A DNA stretch of 64,000 bases from Aradus depressus. Its lineage: Eukaryota; Arthropoda; Insecta; Hemiptera; Aradidae. Shown here piece after piece: positions 1-11,665 of the stretch. Positions within the stretch are counted from its first letter, which is position 1. The number at the start of each line of letters is the position of its first letter. Position numbers and translations under genes: made by a program. The DNA is taken from NCBI GenBank assembly GCA_963662175.1, contig OY759221.1, positions 992,001 through 1,056,000 on the forward strand, written 5' to 3'. The notes beneath the pieces are model-generated. The model searched no databases. It saw nothing but the letters and a program-made list of their open reading frames with translations, and was not told the DNA's origin.

Positions 1-737
1 TTATACATTTTCTTTTTTGTATCCATGACAACATTTGAAATTGGGTTTTTGCTTTTCTTTCATCTTTTATGACAGGATCAAAATTAGACCTTTTCTGTGC
101 CCATCGTATCTGTCCACTAATGGATGGATTACGATCAACACTGAACTGAAACACTGTTCTATGCTGCTCTGTTGGGCCAACCGCTGGAGCTCGAATGGAT
201 TATTTTCATAAATAAATAAAACAAACTTCTTTTTACTTTTCTATGCCTATAGTACCTATATGGAAATATGGATTTTTACGTTTCAAGATCCCCTAAATTC
301 GTTTTTGAAATTTGGAACGAAGGAATCACTTAAATCTGATTAAACTTTGACCGAAATCGGACAAAAATTAGAACCAATTAACATCAAGGCCTGAGTATAT
401 TTTACAAGAAACCGTATGTCCATGACCTAAACGAAAATAGTTTGAATTAAAAATTATAGAGACAATTAAATACCTACCTCTTTTATATAGGAACATTAGG
501 ATTTAGTTAGTTGACAGAGGGCCATGAAGGCCTGCAGTCAGTGTCCTGGGCAAGCTGGGAATCTAACTTGGAGTGCTCCATTATAACAAGACTTAACTCA
601 TTTTAATTTAATTGGACCCATATTTTGTATAGAGAGCACTCTGAATGCTCTCAATAATGAGTGTTTAAAAATTCTTGATGTCCTTAATGATTGTTGCAAG
701 TGAGTGTATTGTCAATAAACGTAATTTTTTTTGTTTG
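1..737. other. AT-rich DNA, no gene recognised
   Basis: No reading frame, RNA gene or repeat unit could be supported. A CAATAAACG string near 713-722 followed by a T run could be the 3' end of an old retroelement, but nothing upstream supports coding. Confidence 0.4.
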
Positions 738-740
738 TTT

Positions 741-805
741 TTGTGACTCTTGCCGGAGCTTTAACTACGAGGTCAAATCGCCTCCTACTAGAGCCCTCTT
801 TTGGC
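741..805 (-). repeat. SINE family A, partial copy (3' part)
   Basis: About 65 bases match the 3' body of the tRNA-derived SINE described at 39050-39420, in reverse orientation (TGACTCTTGC, then CTACGAGGTCA, then CGCCTCCTACTAGAGC). Only the distal end of the element is present; the tRNA-like head is missing. Confidence 0.6.
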
Positions 806-1569
806 TAATATCAATTGTTACTGAATTTAGATGATCAATGAAAACTTATCAATTTATATCAAAGAAATTCTTTAAAGGAAAACTTGTGTATACGAATGAA
901 GTGTACTTGTGTTTGCAAACAAAACTAAACAGAAAATAAAAAAATATATATATATTCTGCAATAAAAGTGAAATAGCAAGTTGGTGTGTTATTATGTGTT
1001 ATTATGCTGAAGGTTACTTATATGAGAAGGCCATCGTGCGGCCAATCATTTCAAAACAATTATTTAGTACATCAAACTAAGGACTAAGTACAATTAGAGG
1101 ACGGAGGATAGTTGTTAGATGAACTTGAGGAATACTCCTGGCTATGCGGACCATTGCTTGACCCAGCTCACGGGGGGGCTCCATTCCTACCATACAACAT
1201 TCCAGCCATGCATTTATAGTTAAATCTAAGTTAGCATATGTGACATCATCATGTCAAATTTTAAGTTCATAGCTACAATCGTTTCTGAGTTAGGGACTTC
1301 ACAAAATCCCTAGCACATACACACAGACAGATATCATCACGAAAATGGTCAAAACGTTAACCGTTACTATAAGTACGTTATAAGGGACTTTGTGTTCTCA
1401 AGTTGACGAGAGAACTTACATGATGTGAGGGGATAGAGATGAGGTGTTGCCTAATGTTCGCTTCGCAGGCGTTTCGGGGAGTCAATGTCAACAACCTGTT
1501 GTTGGAAATTAAATTATTTTTATTATCAATTATCGAATGTCAACAACCATCTTATACTTACCCAGCTAT
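806..1569. other. Non-coding stretch with one dispersed-repeat piece
   Basis: No gene seen. About 1235-1370 resembles 37590-37715: both have a TCAAATTT(T/C)AAGTT string, then a GGGACTTC or AAAGTCCC string, then an ACACACA-ACATAGACA type string and a GTCAAAA or ATCAAAC string. This suggests a second, older dispersed repeat family. Confidence 0.35.
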
Positions 1570-1985
1570 TCGAAGTGTGGGGGAATTTATGTAATCGATC
1601 GGAAATTCGATTTTGGGTATTGACCTATTTCACGGTCTGACCCATTAATTTTAAAAATGTAAAAACATAATCCTGTATGTCTGTGAACTCGATAACTCCC
1701 CGTTAGAATGAATATGTCCACACGAAATTTAATACGTACAACCAGAACTCCAAAACGACGACACCTATCAATTTTCAGCCGAATTTGTTAAAGTGAAGGG
1801 GGTGGCAGATGAAGGGGGCTCGACCCCAAAACCCGAATAACTGACTACGTGTGACATTTTATATATGGATTCAGAGCGCAATAAGATCGACATACGTCGA
1901 ATTTCAACGAAATCAGCCAAGAAGAAGGAGGCGGATCAAAGGGGTCCATTTGATCAAAATTTAGTTTTTAAGTTTTTGGACATCC
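1570..1985 (+). repeat. Dispersed repeat R, copy
   Basis: Matches the R family seen throughout the window. The left end reads GGGGGAATTTATGTAATCG, followed by a GTCTGTGAACTCGATAACTC string, GAATGAATATGTCCACACG, and two degenerate internal units that carry AATTTTCAGCCGAAT and G-rich AAGGGGG segments. The family is unidentified; it has no obvious coding capacity. Confidence 0.6.
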
Positions 1986-3384
1986 TCTAAGGAACCCCCT
2001 AAACATTTTCAGAAATTCAATTTTAAGAGGTGACGAATCCCGAACTTTAGAATTTTTATTGGCTTTTTTTTCATTTGACTTGTGGAGATTTATGTTTTGA
2101 GAAGATGGATGATGTTTTCTTTCTTTTTTTCGGAAGGAGTGAGCGGTGCCTCAGAGTCACTGAGAGGACGGCACGAGGTGCCCTGTAATCTGGCTGGGGA
2201 GAGGACAGTCCTTGAGTGCCATCGGTAGGACCAAGGACGCCGGCACCTGGGCTCCTGCCCTTTCAACTATCCACCTACTCCGTTTGTCTTCGTCTATCAA
2301 GAAAACAATAATTATATTTAATATAAACATATGAATATTGTGTATCAATAAGCCATAAATGTAATAAACCTATTGGAAGTATCATGAATTTGTATGCAAT
2401 TTAAATCGATTTGGAATGTCGAAAAGTATGGCCTTGATATCGGAGAAAATATCGACATTTATTGTATCGTTTTAAACATGGTTCGTCAGAAAACATGGAA
2501 TTCCAGTGAAAACTGATGATCGAATTTTTGATAACACATCTAACTGTGAAGTAAGATTGCCTACAGAATGGGCTGTGTGAAAGTTGCTTGTCTGGAGTTG
2601 CCGATGAAATCAACAGCTGAGGTTGCTTAACCTGTAGCGCTGTTGAAGCGGTTGACCTCATAAAGCCCATTAAATGGCCGCCCGATATAAAATGGCCCAA
2701 CATTTACAACACCCAATCGGGAACCCTAACCACCTTATTTTACAACCCTATTTACAACTGAAGCCCCGCTTCCTATCTCGCTAGTTTTTTTTGTTATTAT
2801 TTTGAACTCTAAATTTCGGAATAAATGTATGTACAAAGAGAATATGCAATAAGTACAATCTATGAATAAGGCATAATCTTAATTTGTTCTATTTTTTTTT
2901 TTTTTGTACTTCAAGTGACGACAGGTAAATTTAAACTTGCTCCATTCGTTGTTTCAACTGTAATTCGGAAACTTCGAGGTTTCTGATTTCGATGATAGTG
3001 TTAAATCGAGCTTCAGGTATCGATCTTATTTTTATATGAAGCTCCTGATAACTTCCTCTTTGATACATCGACTCCCATCATAGATTTTATCGACTGATCG
3101 TTCTCCAGATATCGATCAAGGGTCCAGACAGAGATAACGACTGGAGCCTGGACAGAACCTCGACATCCGACACTTTCTCTTTATAACTGCTATTATCCAC
3201 CCAAGGGGACAAAAAGTAAAAGAAAAAAAGAAAAATTTAAAATAGAAAACATGGCGCCAGTCTCTTCTTCCTCAGGCACATCTCTTGGGATTTTTATTAT
3301 TTTCCATTAAATTTTTATTTTTCGTTTCGGTAAAGAAAGAAACCTAAAGAGGAGAACTTTATTAGAGTGACGGATGTTGATCAA
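1986..3384. other. No gene recognised; small GC-rich patch
   Basis: A GC-richer patch lies at about 2135-2285. The segment 2480-2530 (AAAACATGGAATTCCAGTG...GATCGAATTTTTGA) looks like a reversed end piece of repeat R. Otherwise it is AT-rich with T and A runs. The short frames present have no recognisable domains. Confidence 0.4.
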
Positions 3385-3640
3385 AAGGCATCCAATGCGG
3401 GCATCCGTCGTGGATATCCACCGTTACATCCAATTCAGACATCCGTCGTGGATATCCACCGTTACATCCAATGCAGACATCCGTCGTGGATATCCACCGT
3501 TACATCCAATGCAGACATCCATCGTTGATATTCACCGTTACATCCAATGCAGACATCCATCGTGGACATCCACCGTTACATCCAATGCGGGCATCCATCG
3601 TGGACATCCACCGTTACATCCAATGCAGACATCCAGTGCA
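3385..3640. repeat. Minisatellite, 38 bp unit, about 6.5 copies
   Basis: The unit contains CCGTTACATCCAATGCAGAC, ATCCGTCGTGG and ATATCCA. Successive CCGTTACATCC strings start at 3421, 3459 and 3497, so the period is 38. Copies differ by point changes (GCAGAC or GCGGGC; CGTGGATAT or CGTGGACAT). Open frames across it exist only because the repeat has few stops. Confidence 0.9.
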
Positions 3641-4464
3641 GGCTATAAGCATCCCGAGTTTCTCCAGTTTCTGGAGTTCAAAGTCGCTTTCCTGACTTTG
3701 CTTATAATTCATTTTATTACAATATCATTAGCAGACCGAATTTCTTCGATCTTATTTTTAAACTTGTGTAGAGGTTTGCTGTGTGGAAGATGTTTGGTCC
3801 ATTTAGTGACGGAAGGTATGTTGGTCAGAAGGCACGCAGCTCCAGGACACGCCCTGATACGTCATTAACATGCACACACCGAGATATTCAGATGCAGAGA
3901 CACATTCAGACATATACTGACCCACAGAGAAACACACATAGACAGGCTCACACTTACGCACCCAGACAGGTTGGCCACTAATGACAGGTGTGCCGTGTCT
4001 TGACCAACCCCGAGTCCAGCCTTCCCATCTCTAAAACCTTGCGAGAGAATTTCAAATTTGTAATTTGTCCTCGGTACCAGCGTGGAGGTTGGCCAATGTT
4101 TGAACTTTGTGAACCAGCTCTCTCTCATCAGTCTAGGATCAGTTTAGTTTCCGTTAATCAACTTCCCCAACTCACTTATATCCGAATTATATCAATTATA
4201 TCCGTGTTACTGATATCCAGGATATAACGATTGCCTGTGCGTCCGTATGTCTCTCTCTCTACGCCCAAGTGATAATTATGGAAAATATTGAGGAATTTTC
4301 TAAACCAAACATGGAAATTCCAATATAGATCTTCGTGCCTTGCATAGTAAAATGAACCAAGGATCGACCTCTTTTTGCCAACAACTTTCCTTCTTTTGGG
4401 AAAAATGGGGGAATTTAAATACCATTCTCCATATTCTTAAATTCTTAATGTTCATAGAAATATG
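3641..4464. other. No gene recognised
   Basis: Contains CA-rich low-complexity sequence (about 3870-3960) and otherwise ordinary AT-rich DNA. No domain is visible in the short frames that cross it. Confidence 0.4.
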
Positions 4465-4745
4465 ATAGCTAAGAGGTAGTGGGTTAGCCTGCTGAGCTCA
4501 AGATGAAGAAACCCGACGGAGGGTGGCCCTTCGAATGGAACGTTAAGCGATGGTTCCGAGCCTGTGCGATGTCAGGTATTCGTTAAAGACCTCTTACCCT
4601 AAGTGAATAAACCTAGGTAGGCAATATTTAGGACTCCCAGAGTAGAGTCGGCCTCATGTCCACCAGGGTGAAGAAAAAGCGCTCTGGTAGTAAGCGATAT
4701 GACCTTGTAGTTAAAGCTCGGGAATGAGTCGCAGTAACTAACTAA
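4465..4745 (+). repeat. SINE family A copy, head degenerate
   Basis: The body matches other copies in order: GGAACGTTAAGCGATGG, GATGTCAGGTATTCGTTAAAG, AGTGAATAAACCTAGGTAGG, TTTAGGACTCCCAGAGTAGA, CGCTCTGGTAGTAAGCGATA and a 3' end in AACTAACTAA. The tRNA-like head is recognisable only as TGAGCTCAAGAT near 4494. RNA polymerase III derivation is inferred from the better heads at 39050 and 31938. Confidence 0.75.
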
Positions 4746-5499
4746 TTAGAAATATGATTATGTTCAGTTTTCATTTTGGTTACGCACAATTAATTATCCA
4801 GTAAAAATATGTGATGTGGTCGTAACAGCACTTTTTTATGCCAACCATATTTGTGTAGATCACGCTTCGGCTTACGAAAAAAAATATTTCATATGTCGTA
4901 AATATTTTCTTCAACTTTTAGTTGAACATATTTTGGCCAAAAATATGTTGTATCTTGTGAAATGTACTTAGGCCCCAAAGACCCTTTATATCCAGTATCC
5001 TTTTTAATACAAAATTAACAATAATAAAAACATATTTTAAAATTCGTTTCCATGGGTTACAATTTAAACATTACTTTGAACTATTTGGTACGGACATTGA
5101 TTGTACATCGTTTAGAGCGTCGTAACTTTAATCATATGTGAAATGTAAGAGTGTGTTGATGAACCAAAAAATTTAATAAGGAACATTTTTCCTAATAACA
5201 AATTTTTCGATAGAATTAATTGTTTTCGCTACAATGGAGGAACAGTCTAAAAGAATGGGTCAAAACAAAATTTCAAAACGGGTTTCGGTATGTACGTACC
5301 AGGCGACCATCGAAAGAATGTATTTCATACAAAAAATGGAAATGGCTACAAGAAATGCACATTTGAGGAATTAAACCTGAAATAATTCAAATTCTTGAAT
5401 TTGTAAAAATGTAAATCAAATCAGGTCTAATCTCCATTATTGGATAAAATAACATGTAATAATTATTATGCTGGTGGGGCTACTGTCTCCAGCGTTAAT
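4746..5499. other. AT-rich DNA, no gene recognised
   Basis: No supportable feature apart from the G run that follows at 5500. Confidence 0.4.
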
Positions 5500-5527
5500 G
5501 GGGGGGGGGGGGGGGGGGGGGGGGGGG
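5500..5527 (+). repeat. G homopolymer, 28 bases
   Basis: An uninterrupted G run. Together with 5807-5831 it is the longest mononucleotide run in the window. Its length in a collapsed assembly may be uncertain. Confidence 0.9.
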
Positions 5528-5806
5528 TCTCCTGGCAGAGCTGTTGACTGTTGTGGTCCCTGAGGCGCTACAAGACACCGACTTTGCATAATGAACTGCC
5601 CACGGAAGCCGGAGCATGCTCTGGCAGCCCGAGCAACAGGCAATCCCGCTCTACCAGAAAAAAACAACTTATACGAGTAACAGGAAGAACGGACCCGTAT
5701 AATGATCAGGGACACTGAGGATAATTATATTTATGAATAATACAAAAACAGAAATGGGGGGACTTCATAAATGTGTAATAGGTTCATTCATAAATAAAAT
5801 GTTACA

Positions 5807-5831
5807 GGGGGGGGGGGGGGGGGGGGGGGGG
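5807..5831 (+). repeat. G homopolymer, 25 bases
   Basis: A second long G run only 280 bases from the first. The DNA between them shows no recognisable gene. Confidence 0.9.
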
Positions 5832-6290
5832 AGAGTGAATATTTGTTTCATATGTCATACTGCTGGTTGGACCGACTTGGATCGGCTTGGACCACTCTAA
5901 ATGAAATTCGGATTCGGGTTATTAACATTTTACTCCTACGACTATATGTTGTATGAGAGAAGTTACGTAATATGTCGAACCAGGGATTCACAATGTTCAC
6001 TTTAGTGCACAACAAACCTCTGCATTACTGGATTACTACTTTCCTGGAGTTATTTCACAAAAAAGAGTTCCGTTGAACAAAAGAAATAAAACGAAAATTA
6101 TTGTTTGTTAGTCCAAGTCAAAGAGTTTTTTCCTATTTTCTCAAAAATAACATTAAGTTGGGGGACTTATAAAAATACCTTAAATTACCTAAGGATAGAG
6201 AGGGGATGAAAAGAATAAGGTTATAATATAAGGAAACATTAATGTCAAATTTGATACGATCTCAGATTGAGTTAAAATATTGAATTTGAT
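5832..6290. other. No gene recognised
   Basis: AT-rich sequence with no repeat or coding signal that I can support. Confidence 0.4.
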
Positions 6291-6757
6291 TGCTTTCCCA
6301 CATCTAAGGTACATTCAATCCATTGCTTTCCCATGCTTTCCCACATCTAAGGTACATTCAACCCATTGCTTTCCCATGCTTTCCCACATCTAAGGTACAT
6401 TCAATCCATTGCTTTCCCATGTTTTCCCACATCTAAGGTACATTCAATCCATTGCTTTCCCATGCTTTCCCACATCTAAGGTACATTCAATCCATTGCTT
6501 TCCCATGCTTTCCCACATCTAAGGTACATTCAACCCATTGCTTTCCCATGCTTTCCCACATCTAAGGTACATTCAATCCATTGCTTTCCCATGCTTTCCC
6601 ACATCTAAGGTACATTCAACCCATTGCTTTCCCATGCTTTCCCACATCTAAGGTACATTCAATCCATTGCTTTCCCATGTTTTCCCACATCTAAGGTACA
6701 TTCAATCCATTGCTTTCCCATGCTTTCCCACATCTAAGGTACATTCAACCCATTGTT
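6291..6757. repeat. Minisatellite, 43 bp unit, about 11 copies
   Basis: The unit is built from TGCTTTCCCA, CATCTAAGGTACATTCAA and TCCAT or CCCAT. Copies are nearly identical, differing by C/T at one or two positions, which suggests recent homogenisation. Confidence 0.95.
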
Positions 6758-7922
6758 GGTTTTAAAATTTAAATATTTGATTGAGACATCTCCATTACCA
6801 TACTGACTTTGATAAAACATTTAAAATTTAAATGAATTATTGTTTCATAACAGTATCTGCGCACGCAAAAACAATCCTAGATATATCCTGGCGCAGAACA
6901 ATTCTATATGTATCTCACGTGCACTGTGTGCCGTTTGATTTGATATGCCAGTAGAATTCTTTCAATTATTTATTTAAATAACAATTTTTTTATTGTTATA
7001 TTCTAAATTTAAACTGGTTTGTCAAGAAGACAATTAGCTTTACAGGATAATTCATTGAAAACTTCAGCCCTAATGAGGTGGTATCCATGGGACTTTTTTT
7101 TGGGGGGGGAGGGGGGGATTCTGAATCTTGGAACTGTTTTGGGAAAGTGTAAATGATTTTGGAGGGAGTGAAAGTTGAACGAAGTCTGCGTATGATCATA
7201 TACCTGGATCTGTGTTTGTTTAGCCTCCCTCCTCGTCTGTGACGCCCCAGGATCCACTCTCATTAAAGACACCGCAAGCTGTTTAACGTCTCCACCAGTC
7301 CGGTCCACAATGTTCAACATTCAAATCAGAAAAGTAACCCTCAAATGTCTCTTGTCCAAACACGTTCTTTAATTTCCCTCCTGATTTCAATGTTATAAAT
7401 ACACATTTTGTATCTATTGAAGTTATTAAAATTTTATTTAAAATATCGGTATGCAGAACCATACATGACTTCTATGTTCCGAAATAATTGTTCAAAATCA
7501 TTTTTATTTTGGGACTACCAAATAATAGGTAGAAATTGCGGAATGTGAAATATTTCTTTGGAAATCTCTGATAAATGTAAGTCACTCATTAAAGCATTAG
7601 ATATGGTTATTATTCTAAATTATATTTATTTCCTAGACAGCTAACCGATAAGCAGCAAAAACAATAGGCCCTTTGTGAGACCTCATTTTGACGAATGTTT
7701 TGCAAAAAAATAAAAAATAAAAACTGGTGCATTTTTGTAGACGTTTTCGGGAATGAAAGAAAAGAAAATTCAACAGATAGATCATCCGACTTGCATTTCC
7801 TTAAGTGGAAACAGCAATTTCACCCACAACAATAACATGAGTGAACGACGAACGAACCAAGTTTTCATCTTAGTATATTATAACTCGTATTACGAATTTT
7901 AGAGAACAGATCGAAACTTACA
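6758..7922. other. AT-rich DNA, no gene recognised
   Basis: Holds short T and G runs near 7097-7117. Two minus-strand frames of 67 and 103 codons cross 6996-7320 but lie over the G run and AT-rich sequence and show no domain. Confidence 0.4.
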
Positions 7923-8274
7923 TTAAGTAATAAAAGACTCATTTACAACCAATTACTGAAGCCAATATGGGCGTATGGAGCTGAACTCTGGGGCTCAACT
8001 AAACCTTCGAATTCTTATAGAATCCAAACCCAATAATCCCGTATCCTTCGTAAAATCATAAACGCTCCATTCTTCGTCTCTAATGTTATCCTTCACAATG
8101 ACTTACAGATTCCCTTTGTGAGGGATGTAATTAAATCCCGATACGGAAAATACCATTCTACCCTTTCCTTTCACCCAAATCCCTTAGTCCGCAGACTTGC
8201 GACAAGAGCCCTTCCTAATATTCATGTTCGGAGGCTGAGGCGACAACGGCCTCGAGACCTACTATTTGTTTGAA
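7923..8274 (+). pseudogene. Jockey-like LINE, ORF2 C-terminus fragment
   Basis: Reading from 7923 in one frame gives a continuous peptide with a single internal TAA (near 8035), ending in TGA at 8272-8274. It has the hallmarks of the region after the reverse transcriptase in Jockey-clade LINEs: LLKPIWAYGAELWGS, then SRILRKIINAPFFVSN, then HNDLQIPFV and HPNPLVRRLA, ending RRLRRQRPRDLL. The intact-style LINE at 40885-45384 has the matching order (KPLWMYGSQIYGS, TLRLITQCPPYVSN, HPNPY, RRLKRRW). The endonuclease and reverse transcriptase are absent, so this is a 5'-truncated dead copy. A 3' UTR probably runs to the A-rich sequence near 8495-8518. Confidence 0.8.
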
Positions 8275-8520
8275 GACTTAATCATCTACACACTTTTTAT
8301 GCCATAGCTTTCTTTTATCATTTAACCATTTTCTTTTTATATATAATTTAATTTCTATTTCTTTCATCCCTTGATTATAATAATTATTACAAGATAGTGG
8401 AGTGTCATTTCTCTTTCATTATCCAACATATTTTATTTATTAATGTATCACATATGCTTGTTATATATTGTATATATACAGATTTAAATATAAAATTTAA
8501 TAAAAAAATAAATTATATTA
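8275..8520 (+). mobile_element. Probable 3' UTR and A-rich tail of the LINE fragment
   Basis: AT-rich sequence follows the ORF2 stop directly and ends in an A-rich string with AATAAAAAAATAAAT near 8500-8514. Assigning it to the LINE is an inference from position; no target duplication was found because the 5' end of the truncated copy is not defined. Confidence 0.45.
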
Positions 8521-8700
8521 GAATGAGTTTATTCATAAGTCCGTATGTCACTTTGTAGTCGGGAGAACTGGCATCTCTGCCATCTCCTCGTTACGACATT
8601 TAATGGCAGGCGTGCCAGAAACTTCTATTTTAGCGCCGTATACATTATACACCTAAAATAAGCCCACTTCCATTGACAGCAATTTACGCCAAAGAACCTC

Positions 8701-8893
8701 TTGTACAAGACATCATACAAAGCCCCTTGTACAAGACATCGTACAGAGCCTCTTGTACAAGACATCATACAGAGCCTCTTGTACAAGACATCATACAGAG
8801 CCTCTTGTACAAGACATCATACAGAGCCTCTTGTACAAGACATCATACAGAGCCTCTTGTACAAGACATCATACAGAGCCCATTGTACAAGAG
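8701..8893. repeat. Minisatellite, 26 bp unit, 7.4 copies
   Basis: Units start at 8701, 8727, 8753, 8779, 8805, 8831, 8857 and a partial at 8883. Each begins with the palindrome TTGTACAA followed by GACATCATACAGAGCCTC. Because 26 is not a multiple of three, the same repeated peptides appear in all three frames. They are not evidence of a gene. Confidence 0.95.
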
Positions 8894-9216
8894 TTTTCCA
8901 GAACTCCCAAGGACACCAAAATGCAGAAATACCTCGCCTTACATCGCCACATGTACCTCGGAGAGAGGGGGGATGTGGAATCCCGATCTGCTCCCACCCT
9001 AAATTATATAGATTTTCCCCCCTTCCTAAATTAGTCACTATCTCCATTGCCTTTTTCTTCTTTTCATTGTAGTTTCTATTGCTATTCTAAATTATTTGTT
9101 GCCGCCAAGAGGCGCTATTACTGGATTGCCGTCCTCTCTCACTTTGCTGGTTGCTGCAGTTCGGCAACTGATATTTAAAAAAAATAATCTAAATTAAGCT
9201 CGATTGTTTTTGTTTT
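8894..9216. other. No gene recognised
   Basis: No supportable coding or repeat feature. Confidence 0.4.
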
Positions 9217-9241
9217 AGTAACTTCTAAGTTGAGGAACGCG
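9217..9241 (-). mobile_element. Short match to the PLE ORF start
   Basis: On the minus strand about 23 bases (CCGCGTTCCTCAACTTAGAAGTT) match the start of the PLE ORF at 17467 except for one base. In the PLE at 14634-20004 the outer boundary of the inverted unit falls at this same point, so this could be the end of another truncated PLE. The match is too short to be sure. Confidence 0.35.
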
Positions 9242-11369
9242 GAATGATCGGATCTCTTCATCTTTGGAACCAGAGCCCAGCATGTACTAACCGGGTCGTT
9301 GTTCAGCTCATATATCAATAGTCAGCACAACAAATGAATAAGTAAAATAATAATTTTAATTGTGTCTTAGTTATTAAAAAATTCTTTATTTAAACGTCTT
9401 CTACGAATTCATTGTACACTTTAATCCGTATAGGGGTGGGAGCGTGAACTCTGCTATAAGGGTCCCCTACTTATACCATCTAAAGTGGGTCACGAACTCG
9501 GCCGGGGGGCCCCTAGACTCCGTAGGTCAGTCGCCATAACGTTGAGTCCTTCATATATAGCGAATTGTGCTGAACATCTAAAAAACCGAATTTTAGCAGA
9601 TTCACTAGTTTACATCCGCTCCACGATATTAAAAAATAGACTACGAGTTTAATGCCTTCAAATTATATAGATACTAACCTACAATACAGGTGTTTCATGG
9701 GAACTGTACGGCGGGCGGCCCTCCTTGGAGCTGACTTCCATATACAAGGTGGAGTCACAGAGGGTCATAGGTGAAAAAGTGTATAAACCTGTAGTGGCCA
9801 CTTGTGCCCGAGTTGGGAGTACTCAAGGTTTTCAAACATACACGAGTAATTGCTTAACCCTGTAAATTATGTGGAGGGGTGTCACGCATTTCGGCTAAAT
9901 ACTTACCTACTACAAATAATAAATCTAGCAAAACAAAGCCAATGTTTAAAACGGTCCAGCGACATGTCATTTAGAAATATGATGTTGCAGATCAAGAATA
10001 TTTGCCTCTTTTCACATTTGTTAAAGCAAAATGAAAGAAGTTTCTGTGCGCTCTGTTTTCTCATAACTATGTGTACAGCAGACTGCCTATGTTTGGGGGG
10101 GGGGGGGGGGAGGGAGGGGGAGATAGCTTTGGAAAAAGAACCCCAACAGTACTGCCATCTCATACGCCTATGAGACGGCTTGTATAATTGCCTAGACTTT
10201 GCGATGGAGGCAAGGCTGTCGGCCGAACTTTGGTCTGTCGTCCTAACGGTTTCGGATTGCTGGTCGCGAATGACCCTCCGTGTCCCAACCTAGCTCTGAG
10301 AACCGACCCATCATCATCATCACCGTGAACCAAGCTCAGAGAACCGGTTTTACGACCTACCTCGTCCGGTTTCGGCCTCCTTTGCATTTTACTACTGGTA
10401 GGACCTCCTTAATAAAGCTATCAATACTTGGTCCAGCTGGGATTGCCTCAATTAGCGTCAAGGATCTGTTTTCCAGTAGGAACCCCCCCTCCTGACAACT
10501 ATCACGCCCCGTTTCTTTAATTATATTACTTCGAGTGTAAGATATTTTGTAAATGAGAAAAATAAAATTGTAATGAACAATTTTCATAGAGGGGGAGGGG
10601 GGGGGGGGGGGGAGGGAGGAGTTCATGAATCTCTTACAAAACATTAGCTGCTACAACACAAATAATAGATGTACTCGTATTTTTATCTTTCCCGTTTTAT
10701 TCTGAAATGTTTTTGTTGGGTACCAGTTCCAATTAGTATAATGTGGAGGGTACACTCATTTATATTATATCTTCATATAAACAATCAAAGACATTGTGCG
10801 GATTGGCTGCGTCCAGAGCCGTTATAGTGTGTGGATGTTAGTGTCAAAGTCGAAATCAAGCATTTGCGAAGTGGGCAAAGCCGGGAACTCCTAACTACAG
10901 TAAGCACAAAAAAGGACCGGATAACTTGTCCTTTTAGTGACAGCAGTCGTTACGAGCTTCGGGTTTTTTCCTAGTCTTTTCGCGAATTATCAGAATTCAC
11001 ATAATCGTGGACGATGAAAGAAGATTGGAAATCCTCTTAGTAATAATGCATCGAACATTCATAAAAAAAACTGTAATAATTGTTGTCAACCGTCAGAAAC
11101 TTGCGTTTTAGAAAATTGCCCTTTTGAGATGAAAACAACTCCGATGCGATAATGGTGTTATAACAACACTAAAGATATAGTGATATATTCATCAACCTTA
11201 ATGACACAAATAATAAAAACATTATCTTGGTATTTAGAGTACATTGGAACCCCCTTACTGCAAATCTAAAGAGACCGGATTTATATGCATTAAAAAAGTC
11301 AAAATAGGCCATTTAATTACAGATAAGAAAGTTGAATTATGCAGTAAAAAGTGTTACATTTGAAATCTC
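9242..11369. other. Mostly featureless; two G runs
   Basis: G runs lie at about 10096-10110 and 10591-10612. The stretch 10160-10500 is GC-richer and has minus-strand frames (for example one containing EAIPAGPSIDSFIKEVLPVV at about 10380-10470) that look less random than their surroundings. I do not recognise them and cannot support an exon. Confidence 0.35.
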
Positions 11370-11665
11370 ATTTGGGTTCATATATCAGTTTTCAGCCGAA
11401 TCGGGTAAAGTGAAGGGATGACCAGATGATGGGATCAACTCAAAAACTCCAATAACTGCCTATGTAATGACGTATCGACACGAAGTTTTAATTGTGGATC
11501 TAGGTCCCAATAAGAAGGACCCCTGTCGAATTTTAGCGCAATCGGCCGAAAGAAGAAGGATAGGGGAATCAGAGGAGGTGTAACTAATAACTGTCCATCT
11601 ATTGAACGTATAGATACAAAATTTCGTATGTGTATTCAGTTATTAGTTATTCGGTTTTGGATTAC
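11370..11665 (+). repeat. Dispersed repeat R, partial copy
   Basis: Contains the R internal units: TTTTCAGCCGAATCGGG, CAACTCAAAAACTCCAATAA, CGTATCGACACGAAG, then a second TTTTAGCGCAATCGGCCGAA unit and GTATAGATACAAAATTTCG. Both R ends are missing. Confidence 0.6.

Noticed and set aside
3374..3868. 164-codon frame with repeated HRYIQ-type peptide
   Set aside because: It lies on the 38 bp minisatellite; the open frame reflects repeat composition.
5437..5715. 92-codon minus frame with a Pro run
   Set aside because: The Pro run is the 28-base G homopolymer read in reverse; no other support.
6291..6757. CRISPR-like array
   Set aside because: Direct tandem units without spacers in a eukaryotic context; a minisatellite.
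8673..9072. Three overlapping frames with TSYRASCTRHHTEPLVQD-type repeats
   Set aside because: The 26 bp array gives the same peptide in all frames; no start, stop or domain evidence.
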